A stretch of DNA of 49,942 nucleotides from an uncultured Eubacteriales bacterium. GTDB lineage: Bacteria > Bacillota > Clostridia > Christensenellales > Borkfalkiaceae. The position numbers and the translations under genes were made by a program. The notes beneath the pieces are model-generated. The model was not told the origin of the DNA. It ran no database searches and was given only the letters and a program-made list of their open reading frames with translations. The stretch covers positions 1 to 49,942 of the forward strand of contig UQTB01000015.1 in NCBI GenBank assembly GCA_900543915.1, given 5' to 3'. Positions 33,613 to 41,495 of the stretch are shown piece by piece; the stretch's first letter is position 1; each line of letters starts with the position of its first letter.

Positions 33613-34029
33613 TCAGAGGACCTTTCTCAAAAAAAGTTCCAGCGGCTGATCGAAGGGCGTGCCGCAAAAGACCAGCCCGCCGCAGTCAACGTACCCCAGT
33701 TTGCGGTACAGGTGCTGCGCGGTCTCGTCCGCCTGCGTGGAGATCAGCGCCATCCGATACCCCTGCGCGCGCATGTCCGCTTCCCACGCCGCCACTGCGG
33801 CGCGCGCAAAACCGCGCATCCGATAGGGCTCCGTCACGTGCAACAAATTCAGAAACGGCAGCTTTCCCCAAAGGATACAATGCTCCATCAGCCCGACGCG
33901 CGCGCCGTTCTCCCAAAGCACGTAGCCTTCCCCCGCATATACGCGGCTGCGGAAAGCAGTTTCGGTCAGCCTTCCGTCCACCTGCATCGCAAATTCCCGA
34001 TCCATTTCCGTTATGCGCTTTACTTCCAT
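33613..34029 (-). CDS. GNAT N-acetyltransferase
   Basis: 138 residues with a compact GNAT core: LLHVTEPYRMRGFARAAVAAWE (acetyl-CoA loop, RxxGxA type) near residue 64 and AQHLYRKLGYVDCG near 105. Single-gene unit with a near-consensus promoter. GGAG lies 6 nt before the ATG. The acceptor is unknown. It is different from the RimJ-like GNAT at 10215. Confidence 0.85.
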   Translation of the reverse strand: MEVKRITEMDREFAMQVDGRLTETAFRSRVYAGEGYVLWENGARVGLMEHCILWGKLPFLNLLHVTEPYRMRGFARAAVAAWEADMRAQGYRMALISTQADETAQHLYRKLGYVDCGGLVFCGTPFDQPLELFLRKVL

Positions 34030-34058
34030 TTCACTCCTCCGCAGCGATTTCTCCGCAC

Positions 34059-34087
34059 ATTATAGCAGAAGAGCGTTCCTTTGTCAA
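34059..34087 (-). promoter_or_regulatory. Consensus promoter of the GNAT gene
   Basis: TTGACA, 17 nt, TATAAT (preceded by TGC) on minus; the best match to the vegetative consensus in the window. It sits in the 14 nt after the plsC stop and the GNAT leader. Confidence 0.9.
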
Positions 34088-34100
34088 ACGCCTCCGGCGG

Positions 34101-34904
34101 TCATCCCGCGTCCCGCTTGACGTACCGGCAGAACGCGTAGTTGTCGGGCGAAGCGGCCTTTGTCACCATAAAGTCGTATACCCGCTCGCGCAGCTTTTCC
34201 GCCGCGCATTTTTTGCCGACCGTGAGATCGGGATAGACCGGCTCGCCGATGTGAATGGTGGGACGGGGTTTTTTCGCGCGTTTTCCGCCCTTTTTCGGCG
34301 CGCGGTAAGTGACCGCGACCGGGAGGGCGGGGACGCCTCCCGCGACCGCATATTGAAAGCTGACCGCCGAAAACGGGCGGATTCCGGTATAGTAGGGCCA
34401 GATATGCGCTTCCGGGAAGACCACGAGCGCCTTTTTCTCCTTCATCAGGCGCTTCACCGCGCCGTTGAAATTCATAAACGCCCGCGTGGTATCCGGCACG
34501 GGAATACAGCCCAGCATGCGCACGAGCGTGCGGATGCCGCGGATGGAGATCGCCGTCTTGTTCGCCACGACGTAGGTGCGTTTGGGCCGCGCGACGAACA
34601 CCGCGCCGATAAAGGAATCCCACCAGTTTGTGTGGTTGCAGTAGACGACGTAGCCCGTTTTTTTCAGTTTCCGCACATTTTTCCGCCCCTCGACGCGCAC
34701 TCTCAGAATCAGTTTTCCGTACAGCCACAAAAGCGGAAGCGCCAAGCAGTAATACGCCAGAAAGGAGAAAAAACGGAAAAAGGGATTTTTCGGGAGATAG
34801 CGGTAGTTCCCGTCCACCGACACCGTGCGGTTGGTGCGCGTTTCAAAAAAATCGTCCGTCAGCTCGTCCCGATAGACGATGGTCTGCCCCGGCTTCGGTT
34901 TCAT
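34101..34904 (-). CDS. PlsC-type lysophospholipid acyltransferase
   Basis: 267 residues of the 1-acyl-glycerol-3-phosphate acyltransferase family. One membrane segment near 45-65 is followed by the HX4D motif in NHTNWWDSF (near 92), a GxxPV-like block LGCIPVPDT near 132 and FPEAHIWPY near 160. It transfers an acyl chain in membrane lipid synthesis. The start overlaps the glycosyltransferase stop by 4 nt (ATGA), so the pair is coupled and may jointly make or remodel glycolipids. Confidence 0.9.
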   Translation of the reverse strand: MKPKPGQTIVYRDELTDDFFETRTNRTVSVDGNYRYLPKNPFFRFFSFLAYYCLALPLLWLYGKLILRVRVEGRKNVRKLKKTGYVVYCNHTNWWDSFIGAVFVARPKRTYVVANKTAISIRGIRTLVRMLGCIPVPDTTRAFMNFNGAVKRLMKEKKALVVFPEAHIWPYYTGIRPFSAVSFQYAVAGGVPALPVAVTYRAPKKGGKRAKKPRPTIHIGEPVYPDLTVGKKCAAEKLRERVYDFMVTKAASPDNYAFCRYVKRDAG

Positions 34905-36040
34905 ACCGCCTCCCCTCCCTTCGCGCGGATCGCATCGCGGAACATATCCTCCATGCGGTCGATGCAGCGGGAAATGCGGAAATTCTCCGCATAGCCGCGG
35001 TACTGCTCCCGCAGCGCGTTCCGCTCTTCGGGGTGTTCGATCATAAAGTCGATTTTTTCCGCCAGCGAACGGGCATCTCCCGCGCGGAACAGGTTGTGCT
35101 CGGAGAGCGCAAAGGCGTTGGTCGCCGAGCGGGGGCTGTCCGAGATAATGGGTACCAGCCCGCAGGAGATCGCTTCCAGACAGGAAATCGCCTCGATCTC
35201 GACGTCCGAAGGGTGCACGTAGAAAGTCATTTCTTTCATCAGGGAAATGAGCTCGCTCTGCGGATAAAAGCCGAATACGGGCGGATTGGAAAGTTTTTCC
35301 GCCCGCTTTTCCAGCTTGCGCCTGAGCGGGCCCGTCCCGGCGAAATACAGCTGTATTTCGCTCTCGTGGCGGGATTCCGCCACGGCGTCGATCAAAAGGT
35401 CATGCCGCTTTTCGCGCACCAGCCTGCCCGTAAAGAGAATGTTGACTGTTCCGCCGCGGGGCGGGCGGTCATCTCCGTCGAAAAACGCGTCTTCCACGCC
35501 GTTCGAGATCACGCGCAGATCCATGCCGTACCCGTGCCCGACGAGCTCTTTGCGGATCATTTCGCTGGGACAGTGCACGAATCCGATCTCCCTGTAAAAC
35601 TTTTTGTAAAAATGGCGGTAAATGCCGTCCGAGACGAATTTCATATTCATTACGCCCCTGCCTAAATGCGAGGTGATGTTTTCGGGCTGGCAGTGAAAGG
35701 CGGAAGTCACCGGAATGCCGTTCTCCTCCGCAATGTCGCGCGCCGCGCGGCCGGTGCGGAACGGGAGCGCGATATGGACCACGTCTGCGCCGACGATCGC
35801 CCTTTCCAGCGTTTCCCGGTCGGGTTTTGCCAATTCCACTCCGTTTTTTTCCAGATACTCGTTAAATATGAAAAAGTTGCGCCTGGGCAGGCAGTAAAAG
35901 CCCTCTTCCTTTACAGGCGTAGGAGAGACGACGCGCACTTCGTGCCCGCGCGCTTTCAGGGATTCGATCAGCCGAAGAATCGTGATCGTCGTCCCGTTAT
36001 TCGCCTTTCCCAATACGTCTGCCACAACCGTTATTACCAT
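34901..36040 (-). CDS. GT4 glycosyltransferase, diacylglycerol-glucosyltransferase-like
   Basis: About 379 residues, GT-B fold. The N-terminal half has VVADVLGKANNGTTITILRLI, the C-terminal half ILFTGRLVREKRHDLLIDA near 195 and the donor-site block HPSDVEIEAISCLEAISCG near 275 (E-x7-E). The overall pattern resembles GT4 diacylglycerol glucosyl- or galactosyltransferases. With plsC coupled downstream, glycolipid or lipoteichoic-acid-anchor synthesis is likely but inferred. ATG at 36040 has GGAGG 7 nt upstream; the frame upstream to 36094 has no ribosome site. Confidence 0.87.
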   Translation of the reverse strand: MVITVVADVLGKANNGTTITILRLIESLKARGHEVRVVSPTPVKEEGFYCLPRRNFFIFNEYLEKNGVELAKPDRETLERAIVGADVVHIALPFRTGRAARDIAEENGIPVTSAFHCQPENITSHLGRGVMNMKFVSDGIYRHFYKKFYREIGFVHCPSEMIRKELVGHGYGMDLRVISNGVEDAFFDGDDRPPRGGTVNILFTGRLVREKRHDLLIDAVAESRHESEIQLYFAGTGPLRRKLEKRAEKLSNPPVFGFYPQSELISLMKEMTFYVHPSDVEIEAISCLEAISCGLVPIISDSPRSATNAFALSEHNLFRAGDARSLAEKIDFMIEHPEERNALREQYRGYAENFRISRCIDRMEDMFRDAIRAKGGEAV

Positions 36041-36102
36041 GTTCATTCCTCCGTACAAAAATGATTCCCCATTTCGGGGAAAACATTCTGTCATGCTTGC
36101 AA

Positions 36103-36115
36103 GTTACATTGTAAC
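36103..36115. promoter_or_regulatory. Palindrome at the glycosyltransferase transcript start
   Basis: GTTAC-ATT-GTAAC, perfect 5-bp arms, lying 4 to 16 nt downstream of the -10, where a repressor operator would sit. A further leader hairpin (CCCC/GGGG, about 36065-36081) precedes the ribosome site. Confidence 0.4.
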
Positions 36116-36118
36116 ATA

Positions 36119-36147
36119 ATTATATTACATAGCGAAGAAAAAAGCAA
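36119..36147 (-). promoter_or_regulatory. Promoter of the glycosyltransferase-plsC operon
   Basis: TTGCTT, 17 nt, TATAAT on minus, directly downstream of the terminator of the putative RNA. Confidence 0.7.
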
Positions 36148-36154
36148 GCAAATA

Positions 36155-36345
36155 AATATCCCCGCGTAAAAACGCGGGGTATTACATTTTCGGGCATAGT
36201 CCTGATCATTCCAGGCAGCGCACGGGTGCGCTTTCATATCGGCCTGCCGGCCTTGCTTTGCTTACCTGCTGCCCGCAAAGGGGCTCGCGGGGCGAATAAA
36301 CCCGGCTTTCTCTGTCCTTTTTCAAGCGACTTGCTATGTATTCCT
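36155..36345 (-). ncRNA. Putative structured non-coding RNA (about 180-190 nt) with its own terminator
   Basis: No ORF fits here, yet the minus strand is dense in complementary segments: closing helix CATAG (36338-36334) with CTATG (36199-36195), GGCAGC with GCTGCC, GCGCAC/GTGCGC, GGCC/GGCC, GCCCCGC/GCGGGC and CCTG/CAGG. A perfect hairpin CCCCGCG-TTTTTA-CGCGGGG (36160-36179) with a U-rich tail ends it. Segments such as GCCGGGTTTATTCGCCCC look like the long conserved unpaired stretches of clostridial RNA classes. My best guess is the raiA-type RNA, with 6S RNA the alternative; neither can be confirmed by reading. No clear promoter is seen just upstream. Confidence 0.55.
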
Positions 36346-36560
36346 TTAACGCTGCTGTATTTTTTCCCTACTGTTGTAGCTGAACTTTATGGACACGATT
36401 AAAATTATGGTATTCAGCATAAAAAGTTCTCTCTTGCATTCCACCCCAAACTGCTGGAAGAATAACCTTGTAAAGAAGGATATCCAATATCATCTGTAAA
36501 GCCGGCAAAATCAAATTCTTCATTCCAACGGGCAAATTCCGACTTTACTTTTATTCTCGA
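36346..36560 (-). other. Gap after the fucosidase gene: open frame continues past its stop
   Basis: No separate gene is called. In the fucosidase frame, after the TGA (36561-36563), 53 sense codons follow before the next TGA (about 36399), with a protein-like composition (for example EFARWNEEFDFAGF). A second open frame overlaps it. This may be the eroded 3' end of a longer gene or chance. Confidence 0.35.
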
Positions 36561-37751
36561 TCAATTTTCCACATATATTTTTGCGATTCTAGCACATAAA
36601 CTCGTACCGTATCCGTAAGGGACGACATCAAATTTACAACCGTCTTTCAGGACAATTTCTTCGCCGTTCTCCAACCATACCGCGCGGCTCATTTTTATGC
36701 CCGGTTCAACCGTTTTTTCTTTCCCTTCCGTTTTTATCGCAACGTTTGGATCTGCGCTCATAGGTACATTTTTTATCACTGCATAATATCCCGTTTTGCT
36801 TTTGAATAATTCTCCTCGTTCGCCGCACGGACTTGCATTGTATACAAACTCCCTGTTTTTCCTGATCCATACCCCCAATTCACGCAACAAACACCGATCT
36901 GTCTCGTTTACTTTTCCGTTGCCTTTCAGTCCTGTATTTAAGAGATAATTACATCCTCTCGCTTTGCAGTCGATCAAATCCTCCACCAGTGCATTCACCG
37001 ACTTATAATTGATATCATCCTTTGCATATCCCCAATGATCGTTTAATATCTGGCACATCTCTCCCGCCAACGGCTTGTTGGAGCAATCGACATAACCCGG
37101 CTTGCCGCGCTCGAATGTAACGCCGTCTATCTCTCTGTGCCCCACCTGCCCCAACGCGTTTAAGCCTGTGTTGTTTATGATCATCGCTTCGGGCTGGTAT
37201 TTTCGGATAATGCCGTATATTTTATCCTCCTGCCAATCCGCATCCGGTTTATCCCACATTCCGTCAAACCAGAATCCCCCGATTCTGCCGTAATTTCTGC
37301 ATAAAATTTCTATACTCTTTGCCAGGTAATCAATATACGCGGAAAAATCGCTTTGATAGGACGGCTCGTGCCAATCTAACAATGTATGATAAAAAAAAGG
37401 CGCAATGCCGCCTTCACGGCAAGCGTTGACAAATTCAGAAATCAAATCTCTTCCGCATGCGGAATGCGGCGCGTCGTATGCACTCATACCGCATGTATCG
37501 TACAGAGAAAATCCGTCATGATGCCGCGCAGTGATCGTTATATATTTCGCACCCATTTCTTTCGCCGTTTTTACCAGCTCTTTTGCCCAGTTCTTATTAA
37601 CGCGGAATTTTCTCTGCAAGCTTTCATATCGTTCCGGCCTGATTCCTCCTGTGCTTAAATACCATTCTCCCTTCCCAAGCACGCTGTACAGTCCAAAATG
37701 AACAAATAACCCGACCGTCATCTTTTTGAATTCCTCTATATACTCAAACAT
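36561..37751 (-). CDS. GH29 alpha-L-fucosidase
   Basis: About 396 residues. Motifs of family 29: GLFVHFGLYSV (residues about 14-24), TARHHDGFSLYDT near 77 and the nucleophile Asp in GGFWFDGMWD near 166; NHWGYAKDD-type sequence follows near 240. No signal peptide, so it is cytoplasmic and would remove fucose from imported oligosaccharides. ATG at 37751 is chosen: AGGAGG lies 6 nt upstream, whereas the frame to 37802 has none. It is transcribed from its own promoter 300 nt upstream, which is a near copy of the AraC gene promoter, placing it in the same regulon as the transporter locus. A C-terminal beta domain is present but short. Confidence 0.93.
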   Translation of the reverse strand: MFEYIEEFKKMTVGLFVHFGLYSVLGKGEWYLSTGGIRPERYESLQRKFRVNKNWAKELVKTAKEMGAKYITITARHHDGFSLYDTCGMSAYDAPHSACGRDLISEFVNACREGGIAPFFYHTLLDWHEPSYQSDFSAYIDYLAKSIEILCRNYGRIGGFWFDGMWDKPDADWQEDKIYGIIRKYQPEAMIINNTGLNALGQVGHREIDGVTFERGKPGYVDCSNKPLAGEMCQILNDHWGYAKDDINYKSVNALVEDLIDCKARGCNYLLNTGLKGNGKVNETDRCLLRELGVWIRKNREFVYNASPCGERGELFKSKTGYYAVIKNVPMSADPNVAIKTEGKEKTVEPGIKMSRAVWLENGEEIVLKDGCKFDVVPYGYGTSLCARIAKIYVEN

Positions 37752-37907
37752 TTTTATCCTCCTGAATTCCATTTCGAACCGCCTGGGGGAACCTCGGTTC
37801 AAATATCGATTTTCACACCAGACAAATGCCCCGCTCCGCTTACTTCAACGCCGTACGCGCCTGCATATCGATAACCGGAAGATCGTATTCCGTTTTTCGC
37901 AAACCGG

Positions 37908-37929
37908 TTCACTTATGGGCATAAGTGAA
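37908..37929. promoter_or_regulatory. Inverted repeat in the fucosidase leader
   Basis: Perfect 9-bp arms TTCACTTAT / ATAAGTGAA with spacer GGGC, about 157 nt upstream of the fucosidase ATG and within the predicted transcript. It may be a dimeric-regulator operator or an RNA hairpin. Confidence 0.5.
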
Positions 37930-37947
37930 ATTCCCCTGATATCCGAT

Positions 37948-38049
37948 TCACCGGCACAGCCCGGGCGTTGTTTCTGATCGATTTACGGACAACAATATGC
38001 GCACAAGGGAGACAACGACAATTGTCACCATCTCCCCACAGTAACGCAT
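37948..38049 (-). CDS. Possible leaderless upstream ORF in the fucosidase leader (33 codons)
   Basis: ATG at 38049 lies 5 nt past the -10 element, at the expected transcript start. The frame begins MRYCGEMVTIVVVSLV and ends at TGA near 37948, well short of the fucosidase gene. It resembles no known protein. It is listed because the AraC gene has the same promoter-to-ATG geometry; translation is unproven. Confidence 0.3.
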   Translation of the reverse strand: MRYCGEMVTIVVVSLVRILLSVNRSETTPGLCR

Positions 38050-38054
38050 AAAAA

Positions 38055-38083
38055 ATTATATAAAACAATTGTGAAAAAGTCAA
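38055..38083 (-). promoter_or_regulatory. Promoter of the fucosidase gene (copy of the AraC-gene promoter)
   Basis: TTGACT, 17 nt, TATAAT on minus. The 44 nt from 38094 to 38051 match plus-strand 45829-45872 with a single difference. ACAATTGT occurs in the spacer (38065-38072) and again in palindrome GACAATTGTC at 38017-38026. Together with the leader it fills the 356-bp gap between fucosidase and lipoprotein genes. Confidence 0.85.
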
Positions 38084-38107
38084 GAAAATCAAATCATTCT
38101 GCTGTTT

Positions 38108-39553
38108 TTAATACGGAATCACAAACACGCCTTCGCCGACCCCGAGCGTAATCGAAAGGCTATTGTCTGTAATATCATAAATGACTTTTTCTCCGCCCAC
38201 ATAACACTGCGCTTTGGTATAACTGTAACTCGGATCAAATTCCAAGGTGATGGTATCGCTCAGCCCCAAGGTAGTTTCGTTGTAATTTACGGCAAAGATT
38301 GCCTCGTTATCAGCACTGTCGATAAAATACCCGAACAGTGTATCCGCCGAAGTCGTTACCGCGTTGAGGCAAGCGACCGACGAAAGAGGCATGCGATTCC
38401 GCAGGTTCGAGAAGGAAGGATTCTGCGTTCTGCCTCTGTCCCCCTTTCTCGTCGTCTCTCCGCCGTCGTTCGTAAATACTCCCTGCCAATCAAACTGCAA
38501 AACCACATGATCGATCGCCAAAATTTCAGAGTTTGCTTTCTGTGCGGAATAATAAATATCCGTCGGCTTGCCGTTACGGTCGAGCATGGCAAGCTGGGTT
38601 TCCGTAAACTCTACGCCGACGGCGGGAGACATATAGCAGAAGAGACTGATACTGTCATACCCGAAAGCGAGCAGCGCGTATTCCTGCATACGGATATCTT
38701 CATATGAGGGGACCCGTGCGCGTGAGCCCTGCACGCCTGCCGGCATTGACTCGCCGCCGTAGGGCATCGTCTGAATAAAGAAATTTGTCTTTACATCTTC
38801 ATACTCGCAGGCGACGGTGGCGACTGCCTCCACATCCTGCAGCCAACCCACGTCCAATGTTTTATTGCCGTTCGTATCGAAGGTGAGCGGATAGCGATCT
38901 GCGGAAAGCCATTTTTCTCCGACGGTCAGTTTTTCCAAAACATTATCGCAGTAGTACCGCAAATAATTCGGATACTGTCCTACGCCGAAATCCTGAATCA
39001 CCTCCGTCGAGAATGACGGAAAGAGATTTACATAGAGATTTTTACCCGCTCCGTTCGCGTTGAAAGCGGAAATCTGGGAAGCGAGCTGATCGATCTCGCC
39101 CTTATTCGGCTCGTCCATGAAAAACCCCAGCACCGCAGCATAATCGGAAAAATTAGAAATATATTGCGCGCCCGAAGCATAACTGCCTGGCGCAATATAG
39201 CAACTCAGCCCATTTTCCGCAAATGCACGGTATATCGCATAATCCTTCTCCGTCGGTTGCGATACGGAGGGCGCGTAGACACCGCTTCCTGCAGCTCCGC
39301 AAAACAGCGTAGATATGCCCGACTCTTTCAGCAGCGTAAGCTGCTCCTGCGAAGCAGGATTTTCGTGTGCAAGCCAGCCCGTAATGACGACGGAAAGCTC
39401 ATTTTCACGGAGATCGTAATCGGGAAGCAGATTTTCGGGTTCTTCCGGATCGTCGGGCGGTTTTTTGTTCAAGTCAATACAACCCGTCAAACCGAAGCAA
39501 AGCGCAAACAACACTACAAAACAAAGGGACAGTGCCTTTAATATTTTTTTCAT
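38108..39553 (-). CDS. Lipoprotein with a glycosidase-like (TIM-barrel) domain
   Basis: About 481 residues. The signal peptide ends in lipobox LTGC (near residue 25), followed by a Pro/Asp/Glu linker, so the protein is anchored outside the membrane. The body looks like a TIM-barrel hydrolase: SGISTLFCGAAG, then AAVLGFFMDEPNKGE near 140, whose Glu is a candidate acid/base, and LSADRYPLTF near 215. The end is a beta-sandwich-like region. No exact GH family is recognised. ATG at 39553 has GAGG 6 nt upstream and starts the signal. As the last gene of the transporter operon it probably trims the glycan before uptake. Confidence 0.72.
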   Translation of the reverse strand: MKKILKALSLCFVVLFALCFGLTGCIDLNKKPPDDPEEPENLLPDYDLRENELSVVITGWLAHENPASQEQLTLLKESGISTLFCGAAGSGVYAPSVSQPTEKDYAIYRAFAENGLSCYIAPGSYASGAQYISNFSDYAAVLGFFMDEPNKGEIDQLASQISAFNANGAGKNLYVNLFPSFSTEVIQDFGVGQYPNYLRYYCDNVLEKLTVGEKWLSADRYPLTFDTNGNKTLDVGWLQDVEAVATVACEYEDVKTNFFIQTMPYGGESMPAGVQGSRARVPSYEDIRMQEYALLAFGYDSISLFCYMSPAVGVEFTETQLAMLDRNGKPTDIYYSAQKANSEILAIDHVVLQFDWQGVFTNDGGETTRKGDRGRTQNPSFSNLRNRMPLSSVACLNAVTTSADTLFGYFIDSADNEAIFAVNYNETTLGLSDTITLEFDPSYSYTKAQCYVGGEKVIYDITDNSLSITLGVGEGVFVIPY

Positions 39554-39570
39554 AATAACCTCATCAGAAT

Positions 39571-40473
39571 TTATGCTTTGATGCCGCCTGCCGAAACATT
39601 GTTCATGATCAGTTTGCTGAAACAAGCGAAAACCGCAAGGGAAACAACGGCGAGTACCGTCATCCCCGCGAACGCGACGGGCAAAAGCCCGCGCGCCTCC
39701 ATCATGGAATAAAGCTGACTGACCCCGAGCGAAATGGTCGGAAGTTCGGGTAAATAGATATATGCCGTGTAATAATCATTCCAGCAGTTGATAAAGGTCG
39801 TGATGGCGATGGCGGTAAGAATCGGAACCGCCTGCGGATACATGATGCGGATAAACACCTGCATATCCGTCGCCCCGTCCAGAAAAGCGCTTTCCGCATA
39901 ATCCCACGGGATTGCCGCAAAAAAGTTACGGAAAAGCAGGAAACCGAACCCGAAACCGCCTGCCGAAAGCAGGAATACGCCGAAATAATTGTTCAGCAGG
40001 TTCAGGGACAGAATAAGCGAACAAGTAGTCGAAAGAGACCCGAGCGTAGGCACGATCATGGAGACGACAGCTATATTTAGAAGGAGATTTCTTCCCTTAA
40101 AGCGATATTTCGCTATAATATACCCTGTCAGCGCAGGAATCGTGATTGCAAGCAATGTCTGTCCGATCACAACCACCAGTGTGTTTATGATGGTATCCAA
40201 CAAATAAACGGGGTTGCGGTTGCTGCCCGCGATGATTTCGCTGAATGCCGTGATATAATTTTCAAAGGTATATCCACTGAAATCAAAGATGTTCATCGAG
40301 TTAAGCGTATAATCCCCCGACGTACGGAAGGAATTACACAACAGCCAAAGGAACATAAAGACATATGTGAGGGAGAGAAGTATCATCACCGCAGTCAATA
40401 CGCCGCGCGTGATACGATCGGAAAGCGCCAAGCTCTTACGTCCGCGACAATGGCGCGCAATCGAACGATTCAA
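39571..40473 (-). CDS. Carbohydrate ABC transporter permease, MalG-like
   Basis: About 300 residues, six membrane helices, and the EAA loop ESAFLDGATDMQVFIRIMYP (about 190-210) that docks the ATPase. TTG at 40473 is chosen: it overlaps the upstream permease stop as TTGA and has GGAGG 7 nt upstream. The frame running up to 40614 only overlaps the neighbour. CUT1-type importers need an ATPase, which is not encoded in this locus, so a shared MsmK-like ATPase is likely. Confidence 0.92.
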   Translation of the reverse strand: MNRSIARHCRGRKSLALSDRITRGVLTAVMILLSLTYVFMFLWLLCNSFRTSGDYTLNSMNIFDFSGYTFENYITAFSEIIAGSNRNPVYLLDTIINTLVVVIGQTLLAITIPALTGYIIAKYRFKGRNLLLNIAVVSMIVPTLGSLSTTCSLILSLNLLNNYFGVFLLSAGGFGFGFLLFRNFFAAIPWDYAESAFLDGATDMQVFIRIMYPQAVPILTAIAITTFINCWNDYYTAYIYLPELPTISLGVSQLYSMMEARGLLPVAFAGMTVLAVVSLAVFACFSKLIMNNVSAGGIKA

Positions 40474-41477
40474 TATTCCACCTCCGTAAATGCCTTTTCC
40501 ATCAGCCATTTGAACAAAATGACGATAACGCTGAACACAACCGAAATAACGACGCCGAAAGCGGCGGGGAATCCGACGGTCTGTCCTCCGGTAACCTGAC
40601 TGACGATGATCCATGCCATCGTTCCGGTTCCCGTGGTGCCTGCCATTGTGTCCCCCACCATGAGCTGCACGGGCTGGAACCAGGCAACTGCTCCGCCGAT
40701 GAGCGTCACGCTCATCGTGGTAATCGTCGGCCAGATCATGGGAACCACGACCGAAAAGAACTGCCTCATCTGCGTAGCGCCGTCGAGATCGGCGCTTTCC
40801 AGCACACTGTCAGGCAGACGCGCCATGGACGAACTGAAATATATGATATTTCCGTTCACCCCCGTCCAGATACTGAATATGATTACCCCCCACCATGCCG
40901 TATCGATATTTGTCAAGAGTCCGTTTTGCACCGTAGCGCTGTCTGCTCCCATGCTCGCCAAAATCGAAAACAGCGGGCCGTTGCTCGCCGCGCCCGAAAC
41001 AAACGTCGCGTAAAACAGAGACAAAATGACCAGCGAAACGACGCATGGCAGATACATTCCCACTCGCAAAATCGAATGGAACCGCACTTTTTTGAATATC
41101 ATATACGAAAACAGCAGCGTGAGCGGCAGGTTGATCAACAACGCCAGGCCGACCATGGAAAGCGTGTTCAGGCAGGAACGCAGCGAGACCATGCCGTTTA
41201 CCTTCCCCCCGAACACATACTCGAATACCTGTCTGTAATAGTACAGCCCTTCCCATACCATGGAACCGTCAAGACGTTGTCCGAAAAAGGAATTAACCAG
41301 CGTACCCGCGTTTACATACGCCCAAAACACGCAGAAATGCAGAACAGCCCAAGCAAGCCCGCCGTAGATAAAAACATATCTGCGGACGCCGTGGAAGTTT
41401 TTATGAGGCTTATGCGCGCGTTTCGTTTTGGAATCCGCAGCCGCGATTTCCTTCTTTTCGAGCAAATTTTCTTTCAT
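40470..41477 (-). CDS. Carbohydrate ABC transporter permease, MalF-like
   Basis: 335 residues with a basic N-terminal tail, six helices and the EAA loop ESADLDGATQMRQFFSVVVP near 240. It pairs with the MalG-like permease. The ribosome site is weak (GGTG 10 nt before the ATG), suggesting coupling to the binding-protein gene 18 nt upstream. The relatives with long N-tails are CUT1 oligosaccharide importers. Confidence 0.92.
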   Translation of the reverse strand: MKENLLEKKEIAAADSKTKRAHKPHKNFHGVRRYVFIYGGLAWAVLHFCVFWAYVNAGTLVNSFFGQRLDGSMVWEGLYYYRQVFEYVFGGKVNGMVSLRSCLNTLSMVGLALLINLPLTLLFSYMIFKKVRFHSILRVGMYLPCVVSLVILSLFYATFVSGAASNGPLFSILASMGADSATVQNGLLTNIDTAWWGVIIFSIWTGVNGNIIYFSSSMARLPDSVLESADLDGATQMRQFFSVVVPMIWPTITTMSVTLIGGAVAWFQPVQLMVGDTMAGTTGTGTMAWIIVSQVTGGQTVGFPAAFGVVISVVFSVIVILFKWLMEKAFTEVEY

Positions 41478-41495
41478 ATTGTATGCACCGATATG

